Shown here: piece after piece, positions 33,986 to 41,356 of the stretch | Numbering within the stretch: position 1 is the stretch's first letter | How the letters are laid out: the number at the start of each line of letters is the position of its first letter | Assembly: GCA_013697635.1 (NCBI GenBank) | Contig: JACCWM010000166.1 | Coordinates: 1 to 46,201 of the forward strand | Source: Lujinxingiaceae bacterium | GTDB taxonomy: Bacteria; Myxococcota_A; Bradymonadia; Bradymonadales; Bradymonadaceae | Direction of reading: 5' to 3' | Length of the DNA stretch: 46,201 nucleotides | Position numbers and translations under genes: made by a program | The notes under the pieces: model-generated | What the model saw: only the letters and a program-made list of their open reading frames with translations | The model's database searches: none | What the model was told of the DNA's origin: nothing

Positions 33986-35734
33986 TCATTTCGCGGCCGA
34001 GGCCGCCGCGGCGTCCTCCTGGGTGACGCGCAACACCTCCTCGATGCTGGTCTGACCCTTGATGATCTTGATGCCGCCGTCGTCGCGCAACGAGCGCATG
34101 CCCAGCGCCTGTGCGGCGCGCTTGATCGAGCCGGCGTCCGAGCGGTTCATCACGAGCTTTCGCACATCGTCCTCGACGGTGAGCACCTCGTAGATACCCA
34201 TTCGGCCCCGGTATCCAAGGCCCAGACACGCTTCGCACTCGCCCTCGACCGAGGGCTTGAAAATCGTGCCGTTGCACTTTTGCTCGAGCTCTTGGGGCGT
34301 GATCCCGATCTCGATCAGCTCGTCGGCAAAGGGGCGGTAAGGCACCTTGCAGGCCGGGCAGAGTTTTCGTACCAGGCGCTGGGCCACCGAGGCGATGATC
34401 GTCGAGCTCACCAAGAAGGGCTCGACGCCCATGTCGGTCAAGCGCGTAAAGGCGCCGGCGGCGTCGTTGGTGTGCAAGGTCGAGAAGACGAGATGGCCCG
34501 TCAAGGAGGCCTGAATGGCCATCTCGGCCGTCTCGACGTCACGAATCTCGCCGACCATGATCACGTCCGGATCGTGGCGCAAGTAGCTGCGCAAGCCGGC
34601 GGCGAAGGTGAGCTTGATCTTGGGCTGCACCTGCATCTGGCTGATCCCGTCGAGCTGGTACTCGACCGGATCCTCGATCGTCAGAATATTCTTGTCCGGG
34701 CTGTTGATCTCGCTCAAGCACGAGTAGAGCGTGGTCGTCTTACCGCTACCGGTCGGGCCCGTGACCAAGATGATGCCGTGGGGCCGGTAGATGAGCTTGA
34801 GCAGGTGGTTCATGTGGTCTTCGGCCAGACCGATGTCGCGCAGGTTGAGCAAGACGGCCGACTTGTCCAAGAGACGCATCGTGATGCGCTCGCCATGCAC
34901 CGCCGGCGCGGTCGCCACGCGGATATCGATGTCCTTGCCGGCCATCTTGATGCGGATACGACCGTCCTGGGGCAGGCGCTTTTCGGCGATGTTGAGCCCG
35001 GCCATGATCTTGACGCGGGTGCTCACGCTGGAGTGAAAGCGCTTGGGTGGGCTGGCCACCTCCTTGAGCACGCCGTCGACGCGAAAGCGCACGACGATCT
35101 CTTTTTCGCCGGGCTCGATGTGAATATCACTGGCGCGCTCGCGAACGGCCTGCACGAAGAGGCTGTTGACGAAGCGGATGACCGGGGCCTCGTCGTCGTC
35201 GCTGGCGTCGAGCAGGTCGTTGATGTCGATCGCGGTTTCTTCGGCGTGCGGATTCTCGGCCTCGTCGAGCTCGTCGAGACCGGCGCCAAGGTTGCGACTC
35301 TTGCGATCGAAGGCGATGTTGATCGCGCTCATCAAGGCCATGCCCGGCACGATCACCGGCAACACCTCGGCGCCCACCAGAAAGCGAATCTCGTCGAGCA
35401 CCTCGACGTTGAGCGGATCGTCGGTGCCCACGAGCACGTAGCCCTCGCGCCTGGCAAAGGGCAGCACGCGGTTCTCGCGCGCGTAGCCAAGCTGCATGGG
35501 CTCGATCAGGCTGAGATCGACCAGGTCGGCCTCGACCTTGTCCTGAAAGGGGTAGTCGAGCTGGCGTGAGAGCGCGCTCATCACGTCGTGCTCGGTGACC
35601 ACTTCCATGTCGATGAGCACCTCGCCGACGCGCCCGCCCTTTTCGGCCTGCACGCGCAGCGCCCGCTCGAGCGCGGCGGGCTGCAGCTTGCCCATCTGCA
35701 CCAGGATTTCGCCGATCAGTTGCCGGTTGTACAT
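33986..35734 (-). CDS. gspE: Type II secretion ATPase GspE
   Basis: GspE is the hexameric cytoplasmic ATPase that drives the pseudopilus. It is 582 residues. An N-terminal MshEN-like domain (QLIGEILVQMGKL) comes first. The ATPase core carries Walker A GPTGSGKTT near 326, the Asp box ILTIEDPVEYQ, Walker B IMVGEIRD and the His box STLHTNDA. Four cysteines (CPAC near 457, CEAC near 499) form the zinc-binding C-terminal metal domain. It starts 4 bp after gspD, with GGAG seven bases before the ATG. The core residues are intact. Confidence 0.98.
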   Translation of the reverse strand: MYNRQLIGEILVQMGKLQPAALERALRVQAEKGGRVGEVLIDMEVVTEHDVMSALSRQLDYPFQDKVEADLVDLSLIEPMQLGYARENRVLPFARREGYVLVGTDDPLNVEVLDEIRFLVGAEVLPVIVPGMALMSAINIAFDRKSRNLGAGLDELDEAENPHAEETAIDINDLLDASDDDEAPVIRFVNSLFVQAVRERASDIHIEPGEKEIVVRFRVDGVLKEVASPPKRFHSSVSTRVKIMAGLNIAEKRLPQDGRIRIKMAGKDIDIRVATAPAVHGERITMRLLDKSAVLLNLRDIGLAEDHMNHLLKLIYRPHGIILVTGPTGSGKTTTLYSCLSEINSPDKNILTIEDPVEYQLDGISQMQVQPKIKLTFAAGLRSYLRHDPDVIMVGEIRDVETAEMAIQASLTGHLVFSTLHTNDAAGAFTRLTDMGVEPFLVSSTIIASVAQRLVRKLCPACKVPYRPFADELIEIGITPQELEQKCNGTIFKPSVEGECEACLGLGYRGRMGIYEVLTVEDDVRKLVMNRSDAGSIKRAAQALGMRSLRDDGGIKIIKGQTSIEEVLRVTQEDAAAASAAK

Positions 35735-35738
35735 AGGC

Positions 35739-38414
35739 TCACTCCACCACGTCGAGGTCTTGGACCTCGATCTGCGGACGAGGCTGAGGATCGGCCTCCT
35801 GCTCTACTTCCTGCTGGCGGCGACCACGACGCCCTTGGGCCTCGATCGTCTCGGGATTGCTGCCGAGAATGCGGTAGCGCGGACCGCCTTCCTCGAAGGC
35901 CTCGAGCGCCTCGCGACGCGCCTGGTCCTCGTTGGAGGCCGTGCCGATCTGGCGGCGCATGCGCTCGACCAGGCCGCTCTTCTTCTGGAAATTGACCTGC
36001 TTCATGTAGTCGAGGTTGCGCTTTCCAAAGAGCTTGAGCAGCTCGCGGCGCTCCTCGATCTTACGATCGTAGATTTTCTTGAGGTCGGCCTCGCTCTCGA
36101 TGATGTAGGGCGTGAGCATGAGCACGAGGTTTTGCTTGGTCGTAATCGTGCTCGTGTTGCGAAAGAGCATGCCGATGAGCGGGATGTCTCCCAAAAAGGG
36201 CACCTTCTCGATCGTGTCGTTCTCGACGTCGCGAATCAGGCCGCCGATCACGACCGTCGACTGATCCTTGACGAGCACGGTGGTCTTGGCGTTTCGACGG
36301 GTACGAATGGGCGCGCCCGCGCCCAGACCGCCAGCGCCCTTGATGTCGCTGACCTCCTGGTCGACCTCGAGGCGCACGTAGCTGCTCTCGTTGACCTGGG
36401 GCAGGATGCGCAGCGTGATGCCGACATCCTCGTACTCGATGGGCGAGATCAAGCCGCCCAATCCACCCAGGCCGGCCAGACCAGCCAGGCCTGCGGCGCC
36501 TGCGCCGCCGGCGCCTGCGCCGAGGCTGCCGATCAGGTTGGAGAGCCCGCCGCCACCGCCGCCGCCAATGCCGCGCAAAAACGGGACGCGCTCGCCGACG
36601 ACAATCTCGGCCTCCTCGTTGTCCATGGTCAGGATTGCCGGCGTTGACAAGATGTTCACCGAGTTGTCCGTCTGCGTGGCCTGCAAGAGCAGCGCAAAGG
36701 CCGGCAGCGAGATGCTCGTGCCAGGGATCTGCACGAGCGGTCCGAGCAGGCCCAGCGCGCCACCGGCGCCACCCAGCGCCTGCTCGATGCCCTGATAGTT
36801 CGACTGGCCGAGGATCAGGCCACGGGTGTCGTCGACCAGGCCGCTCTCGATCGCCTGCGAGGGGATCAGGGCGTCAAAATCCTGGCCGAGGCCGGCGTTG
36901 AAGCCCACGCCGATCTTGCGGTTGACGTCGAGGCCGATCTCCATGATCACGGCCTCGACATAGACCTGGCGCCGGGGCCGGTCGAGCATGTTGATCACGT
37001 TCTCAAGCGAGAGGTAATCGCGCGGCGAGGCGACCACGACAAGCGCGTTGGTGGCCTTGTGCGCGGTGATCTGCACCTCGCCTGAGAGCAGCGAGGCGAC
37101 GTTCTCCTGGCCGCCTGCCTGGCCTCGCGTGGGCGGTGCCTGACGCGGGGCGGCGGTGGTCTGGCCGCGCCCGCGCTGGCCGGCTTGAACGCCCGAAGCC
37201 AGCGAGGAGAGCGTCGACGCCAGATCCTCGGCGCTCGCGTACTCCAAGAATTTGACGTGGATCTGGCCGCCCACGGCCGTGGGCACGTCGAGGATGTCGA
37301 TCATCTCGCGGATGCGCTCAAAGGAGCGCTGGTTGGTGATGATGATCAGCTGGTTGGTGCGATCGTCGGAGATGATCTCCGAGATCACCACGTCGGAGTC
37401 GCTGCCACCACCTCCACCGCCGGCTTCCGGCGCGCTGGTCTGCTGGGCGGCGGCCCGACGCTGGGCCGCGGTCTGGCGAGCGCGCGGTTGCTGAGCGGCG
37501 GCACGACCGGCCGTGCCGGATTGGCCGCCCTCGAAGACTTCCTTGAGCTTTTGGGCCACTTCCTGAGCGTCGGCGTACAACACCTTGTAGACGTAGACGT
37601 TGTTGACCGCCTCGCCCTTGTCGAGGCGCTTGACCAGCGCCTGAAGACGGCGAAGGTTGGCGGCGTTCTCGGTGATGATCAGGCTGGAGTGGTAGGGGAT
37701 GATCGAGGCCGACTTGCTGGCGAACTTGGTCAGAATCTCGGTAACTTCGTCGATCTTGGCGTTCTCCACGGGCACGATCGCCGTGACCATGCGCGCCTCG
37801 TTGGGGATGGTGTCGCCAGCCTCGTAGGGCGTCATCGGCTCGGAGATCGCGTTTTGAGACTCCACGATCTTCAAGAAATTGCCCATCGGCACGATCGTCA
37901 GCCCGTTCATCTCGAGCGCCGCCAAAAACGCGCGGTAAGCCTCGTCGATAGTCACCTCGGTGGGCGAGATGATCGTGATCGTCTTGTTGGCCTTGAGGCT
38001 GTCGGCGACGATGAAGTTGAGGTTCATCGCGCCCGAGAAGAACTTGACGACCTCCTCGAGGTTGGCCTGGCGAAAGTCGATCGTGACCTTGACGTTGCCC
38101 GGCGTGCGCCGGGCCCGGTAGCTGGGATCGAAGTTCGGCGGCAGGTTGAACGTCTCGCTTGACGAGGCATTCTCCGGCGTGATCACCTGGCGCTGCGTGC
38201 CCGTGCGCGCCGGCGGCGTCGTCGTCGTGCCTCGTGGCGGCGGCGTCGGCTCGTCTTGCTCCTCGCCACCGCGGTTGATCACGCCCGGACGCTCCGTGCT
38301 GGCGTCCTGGGCAAAGACCATCGGCGCGGCAAGGCTCGTCGTGGCGCCCACGAGCGCTGCCAGAAGAGCGCTCAGCGCTCGCCTGTGTCCGCTTCTATGG
38401 GGCGTCTTGGCCAT
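35739..38414 (-). CDS. gspD: Type II secretion outer-membrane secretin GspD
   Basis: GspD forms the outer-membrane secretin channel. From the ATG at 38414 it has a Sec signal peptide (ALSALLAALVGATTSLAAPMVFAQD) and is 891 residues, long for the family. N0, N1, N2 and N3 domains are separated by Gly/Gln/Arg-rich spacers. The secretin domain holds VYVEAVIMEIGLD, VPFLRG and VGITLRILPQVNE. Between the last two motifs, about residues 612-655 form a Gly/Ala/Leu-rich run where the gate loop normally lies. A TTG at 38501 and an ATG at 38453 extend it, but only 38414 has the signal peptide near the N-terminus and an AGGA site. Confidence 0.96.
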   Translation of the reverse strand: MAKTPHRSGHRRALSALLAALVGATTSLAAPMVFAQDASTERPGVINRGGEEQDEPTPPPRGTTTTPPARTGTQRQVITPENASSSETFNLPPNFDPSYRARRTPGNVKVTIDFRQANLEEVVKFFSGAMNLNFIVADSLKANKTITIISPTEVTIDEAYRAFLAALEMNGLTIVPMGNFLKIVESQNAISEPMTPYEAGDTIPNEARMVTAIVPVENAKIDEVTEILTKFASKSASIIPYHSSLIITENAANLRRLQALVKRLDKGEAVNNVYVYKVLYADAQEVAQKLKEVFEGGQSGTAGRAAAQQPRARQTAAQRRAAAQQTSAPEAGGGGGGSDSDVVISEIISDDRTNQLIIITNQRSFERIREMIDILDVPTAVGGQIHVKFLEYASAEDLASTLSSLASGVQAGQRGRGQTTAAPRQAPPTRGQAGGQENVASLLSGEVQITAHKATNALVVVASPRDYLSLENVINMLDRPRRQVYVEAVIMEIGLDVNRKIGVGFNAGLGQDFDALIPSQAIESGLVDDTRGLILGQSNYQGIEQALGGAGGALGLLGPLVQIPGTSISLPAFALLLQATQTDNSVNILSTPAILTMDNEEAEIVVGERVPFLRGIGGGGGGGLSNLIGSLGAGAGGAGAAGLAGLAGLGGLGGLISPIEYEDVGITLRILPQVNESSYVRLEVDQEVSDIKGAGGLGAGAPIRTRRNAKTTVLVKDQSTVVIGGLIRDVENDTIEKVPFLGDIPLIGMLFRNTSTITTKQNLVLMLTPYIIESEADLKKIYDRKIEERRELLKLFGKRNLDYMKQVNFQKKSGLVERMRRQIGTASNEDQARREALEAFEEGGPRYRILGSNPETIEAQGRRGRRQQEVEQEADPQPRPQIEVQDLDVVE

Positions 38415-38497
38415 CGTGAGTCCTACGTTCGTATTGGAATGGGGCAACTGCATGAACCACCCGTGTGTGTCGGTCAGGATAGAAGGGAGAAATAATT

Positions 38498-39541
38498 TCA
38501 ACGGATGTCGTACTCGATCTTCTCTTTCTTGCCGCGGCGCTCGACTTCGATCGTCACGTTCTTCTCACGGCGCATCTGCTCGAGCATCTCCATCGCCTTG
38601 CGCTGGTTGTCGAGCGGCACACCGTTGACCGAATGAATGACATCTCCGCTGCGGATTCCGAGCTGCGAGTAGACGCTGTTGGGCGAGATACCGACCAGCC
38701 TTAAGCCTGCCTTCTCGCCGTCTTTGTAGTTGGGCATGATGCGAGCCTGACGCGCGAGCGCCTCAGGATTGGACAGCTCCTGGTCGATCGCGGCGCGATT
38801 GACCGTGTACTTGTTCTCGCTGACCTGTTGCACGGCGTTGCCAGCGCCGGCGCCGACGCCAGCGCCATTTTGGGCCGCGATCGAGGGCTGCTGTGAGCGC
38901 TGTACGCGCTGTGCGGCGGCCTGCGGATCGGCGCCGGTGATCGGCACCCGCGCGTTTGGCGAAGGATTGCCCCCAAGGGTGTTCTCCATGCGAATGAACT
39001 CCAGGCGGCTGTTGCGCCTCAAGATCACGCGGTCGCGGTGAATCTCCAAAATCTCGGCATCCTCGGGGATGATGTCACCCACACGCGTGACGTGGGTCTG
39101 CTGGGTGCGGTTGTCCATCAAGAGCGCCATCGACCATTGCGGCTGCCTGGCGACCATGCAGCCGAGCAACTTGACGTTGAGATCGCTTTGCACGGGCACG
39201 TCCGAGACGATCATCGGCTCGCTGACCATCGGCGCACCAACGCAAATGCCATTTTGGCAATCCTCGCCCTCAGCGCATCCATCGGGACATCCCAGCTCGA
39301 CCACCGGCGCAATGCAGCCAAACAGGCAGCGTCCCGCAATCTCTGAGGACCAATCGGCCTTGGCCAGCCCTTCGTCGATCACCGGCCCACCGGACTTACC
39401 CAGGCTGGGCAGCTCAGGAACCGTGTAGGGAGCAAGCTGGCTGGCCAAGAAGTTGTTGGCGATCAGCGCCAACAACAGGGAGCCAAAACCAATCAGCCCG
39501 AGGTACACAGCCCAGTTGTACTTACGAAAGAAATTTTCCAT
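38498..39541 (-). CDS. gspC: Type II secretion protein GspC with PDZ domain and Cys-rich insert
   Basis: GspC connects the inner-membrane platform to the secretin. The 347-residue protein has a short cytoplasmic N-terminus and one transmembrane helix (about 11-31). A periplasmic homology region (VKLLGCMVARQPQWSMALL, then RVGDIIPEDAEILEIHRDRV) and a C-terminal PDZ domain (GLRLVGISPNSVYSQLGIRS) follow. Between the helix and the homology region lie six cysteines at 72, 76, 85, 89, 95 and 100. They form an EGF-like or CxxxC knot not expected in enterobacterial GspC. It is the first gene of the operon, about 70 bp downstream of a sigma-54 promoter. Confidence 0.93.
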   Translation of the reverse strand: MENFFRKYNWAVYLGLIGFGSLLLALIANNFLASQLAPYTVPELPSLGKSGGPVIDEGLAKADWSSEIAGRCLFGCIAPVVELGCPDGCAEGEDCQNGICVGAPMVSEPMIVSDVPVQSDLNVKLLGCMVARQPQWSMALLMDNRTQQTHVTRVGDIIPEDAEILEIHRDRVILRRNSRLEFIRMENTLGGNPSPNARVPITGADPQAAAQRVQRSQQPSIAAQNGAGVGAGAGNAVQQVSENKYTVNRAAIDQELSNPEALARQARIMPNYKDGEKAGLRLVGISPNSVYSQLGIRSGDVIHSVNGVPLDNQRKAMEMLEQMRREKNVTIEVERRGKKEKIEYDIR

Positions 39542-39610
39542 AGCAACACTCGTTGGTCCCGAGGTGAACGCTCAAATCATGCGGCCAAAGACTGGCACAT
39601 CACTCATAAC

Positions 39611-39626
39611 TGCAAATTGCTTGCCA
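39611..39626 (-). promoter_or_regulatory. Sigma-54 promoter for the gsp operon
   Basis: Read on the minus strand, the sequence is TGGCAAG-CAAT-TTGCA. It matches the sigma-54 consensus TGGCACG-N4-TTGCW at all but one position, with exactly ten bases between the GG and GC dinucleotides. Transcription would start near 39600, giving a leader of about 60 bases before the gspC ATG. Sigma-54 promoters need an enhancer-binding protein; one with a GAFTGA motif is encoded next door. Confidence 0.75.
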
Positions 39627-39851
39627 GCTCGCTTATCGACTTCCTCGCGAACGAGCCACACGCTGTTTTCCAAGGCATCCTCCAGCCGGTTTCATCGAGC
39701 GTAAAACGTCGAAACTACGCGGTCGGACAAGGCGATGCGGCCATTCTTGGTGTCGGTGTGCAACGCTGTGTCGGCAGGGCAAAACTCTATCGAGCCGGGG
39801 GATATTTCATCGGCACCCGCATTGCAAGGCGCGACTTCGACGCCGCCCTTT

Positions 39852-39864
39852 TGACAATTTGTCA
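39852..39864. promoter_or_regulatory. Palindromic enhancer-site candidate 1
   Basis: TGACA-ATT-TGTCA, a perfect 5 bp-arm palindrome centred at 39858, about 240 bp upstream of the sigma-54 promoter. It has the same arms and spacing as the site at 39893-39905. It is a candidate binding site for the adjacent NtrC-family regulator. Confidence 0.6.
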
Positions 39865-39892
39865 TTTTGGCCGCGCCCGCACCGATTCGGCC

Positions 39893-39905
39893 TGACATTT
39901 TGTCA
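39893..39905. promoter_or_regulatory. Palindromic enhancer-site candidate 2
   Basis: TGACA-TTT-TGTCA, centred at 39899, 41 bp (about four helical turns) from site 1 and about 280 bp upstream of the sigma-54 promoter, just after the regulator stop codon. Confidence 0.6.
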
Positions 39906-39919
39906 ACGCGGCTCGGCGG

Positions 39920-41263
39920 TCAGATTTTGCGGTAGATCGTGCGCGTGGCGATGCCCAGCAGTTTGGCGGCGAGCTTCTTGTCGCCGCCGGTCATCTTGAG
40001 GGTCTCGTGGAGCACGCGGCGCTCGATCTCCTCGAGCGAGGTGCCCAGCGGAATCGTGATGTGGCGCGTCTCGACGGGGCGCGCAACGACGTGCTCGGGC
40101 AGGTCGTCGACGTTGACCAGGCCGTCTTTGTCGAGCACGACGGCGCGCTCAATGACGTTCTCGAGCTCGCGCACGTTGCCGGGCCAGCGGTAGGCCGAGA
40201 GGGCCTCGAGGGCCTCGCGGCTGAAACCGCGGATGTCGCGGCCGTTCTTCTCGCGAAAGCCGCGCAAAAAGTGCTCGGCCAAAAGCGGGACGTCTTCGAG
40301 ACGGTGGCGAAGCGGCGGAACTTTGATCTCGACGACGTTGAGCCGGTAGTAGAGATCGTCGCGAAAAGTGCCGGCGCGCATCTCCTCGTCGAGATCCTTG
40401 TGGGTGGCTGTGACGATGCGCACGTCGACGCGCACGGGCTTGTTCGAGCCCAGACGCTCGAACTCGCCCTCCTGCAAGACGCGCAAGAGCTTGACCTGCA
40501 CGTGCGGGGAGAGCTCGCCAATCTCGTCGAGAAACAAGGTGCCGCCATCGGCGGCTTCGAAGCGGCCGATCTTGCGCTGGTTGGCGCCGGTGAAGGCGCC
40601 CTTCTCGTAGCCGAACAGCTCGCTCTCGAGGATCGACTCGGGCAGGGCCGCGCAGTTGACGGCCACAAAGGGTCGCGTGGCGCGCTCGCTTTGCTGGTAG
40701 ATCATCTGAGCGAAGAGCTCTTTTCCCGTGCCGGACTCGCCGGTCAAGAGCACGGTGGCGTCGCTGGCGGCCACCTGGCGCACCAGCGAGAGGGCCTCAC
40801 GAAGCGGCGGCGACTGGCCGATGATGTTGCGCTCGTGGCGCAAATCGGCGAGCTGGGCCTTGAGCACGCGGTTCTCGGCGACGAGCGCCTGGCGCTCGAG
40901 CGCCTGGTGGGCGGCCTTCAAGATCGTGGCGCGCTTGATCGGCTTGGAGACAAAATCGTAGGCGCCCTCTTTCATGCCCTGCACGGCCAGCTCGACGGTG
41001 CCAAAGGCCGTCATCAAGATCACCTCGGCCTCGGGCTGCAAGGTCTGCACGAGCTTGAGCAGATCCATGCCATCGATGTCGGGCATCATCAGATCGGTGA
41101 TCACCAGGTTGAAGGCGCCTGTGCGCAGCAGGTCAAGGGCCTGCTGGCCGCCCTCGGCCGTGGCCACCTCATAGCCTTCCTTGATGAAAAGGCGCTCGAG
41201 CGTCTTGAGATGAGCCGTCTCGTCGTCGACGAGCAGCAGGCGCGCTTTGAGTGATGTTTTCAT
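39920..41263 (-). CDS. NtrC-family sigma-54-dependent response regulator
   Basis: A 447-residue transcription activator with three intact domains. The receiver (about 8-122) has the acidic pair VDDE, phospho-acceptor D57 in VITDLMMPDIDG, and the lysine of FVSKPI. The AAA+ domain has Walker A GESGTGKE, the sigma-54-contact loop GAFTGA, Walker B GGTLFLDEIGE and RWPGNVRELEN. A Fis-type helix-turn-helix ends the chain (TGGDKKLAAKLLGIATRTIYRKI). I start at the ATG at 41263, since the receiver begins immediately after; a TTG at 41311 adds an unrelated head. No histidine kinase gene is in the window. It sits directly upstream of the gsp operon and its sigma-54 promoter. Confidence 0.95.
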   Translation of the reverse strand: MKTSLKARLLLVDDETAHLKTLERLFIKEGYEVATAEGGQQALDLLRTGAFNLVITDLMMPDIDGMDLLKLVQTLQPEAEVILMTAFGTVELAVQGMKEGAYDFVSKPIKRATILKAAHQALERQALVAENRVLKAQLADLRHERNIIGQSPPLREALSLVRQVAASDATVLLTGESGTGKELFAQMIYQQSERATRPFVAVNCAALPESILESELFGYEKGAFTGANQRKIGRFEAADGGTLFLDEIGELSPHVQVKLLRVLQEGEFERLGSNKPVRVDVRIVTATHKDLDEEMRAGTFRDDLYYRLNVVEIKVPPLRHRLEDVPLLAEHFLRGFREKNGRDIRGFSREALEALSAYRWPGNVRELENVIERAVVLDKDGLVNVDDLPEHVVARPVETRHITIPLGTSLEEIERRVLHETLKMTGGDKKLAAKLLGIATRTIYRKI

Positions 41264-41356
41264 GGTATTGATCCGCTGCCGAATCCGATTGAACGTTGAA
41301 ACACGGGCCAAAGTGGGCTAGAACGAGCAGGGTTGTCAACACTTTAGAGTAGTAGA

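Larger units (their letters stand above)
39542..39919. other. Regulatory intergenic region upstream of the gsp operon
   Basis: This 378 bp stretch separates the response-regulator gene from gspC. It contains a sigma-54 promoter near gspC and two palindromes near the regulator stop. A 68-codon minus-strand open frame (39692-39898) is present but has no ribosome site or recognisable motif; I do not call it a gene. Confidence 0.8.

Noticed and set aside
39592-39614. TGGCAC on the plus strand as a rightward sigma-54 promoter
   Set aside because: The following GC is at the wrong distance, and no gene lies downstream in that direction.
39692-39898. 68-codon minus-strand frame between gspC and the regulator
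   Set aside because: No ribosome site, motif or good start. The region is better explained by promoter and enhancer elements.
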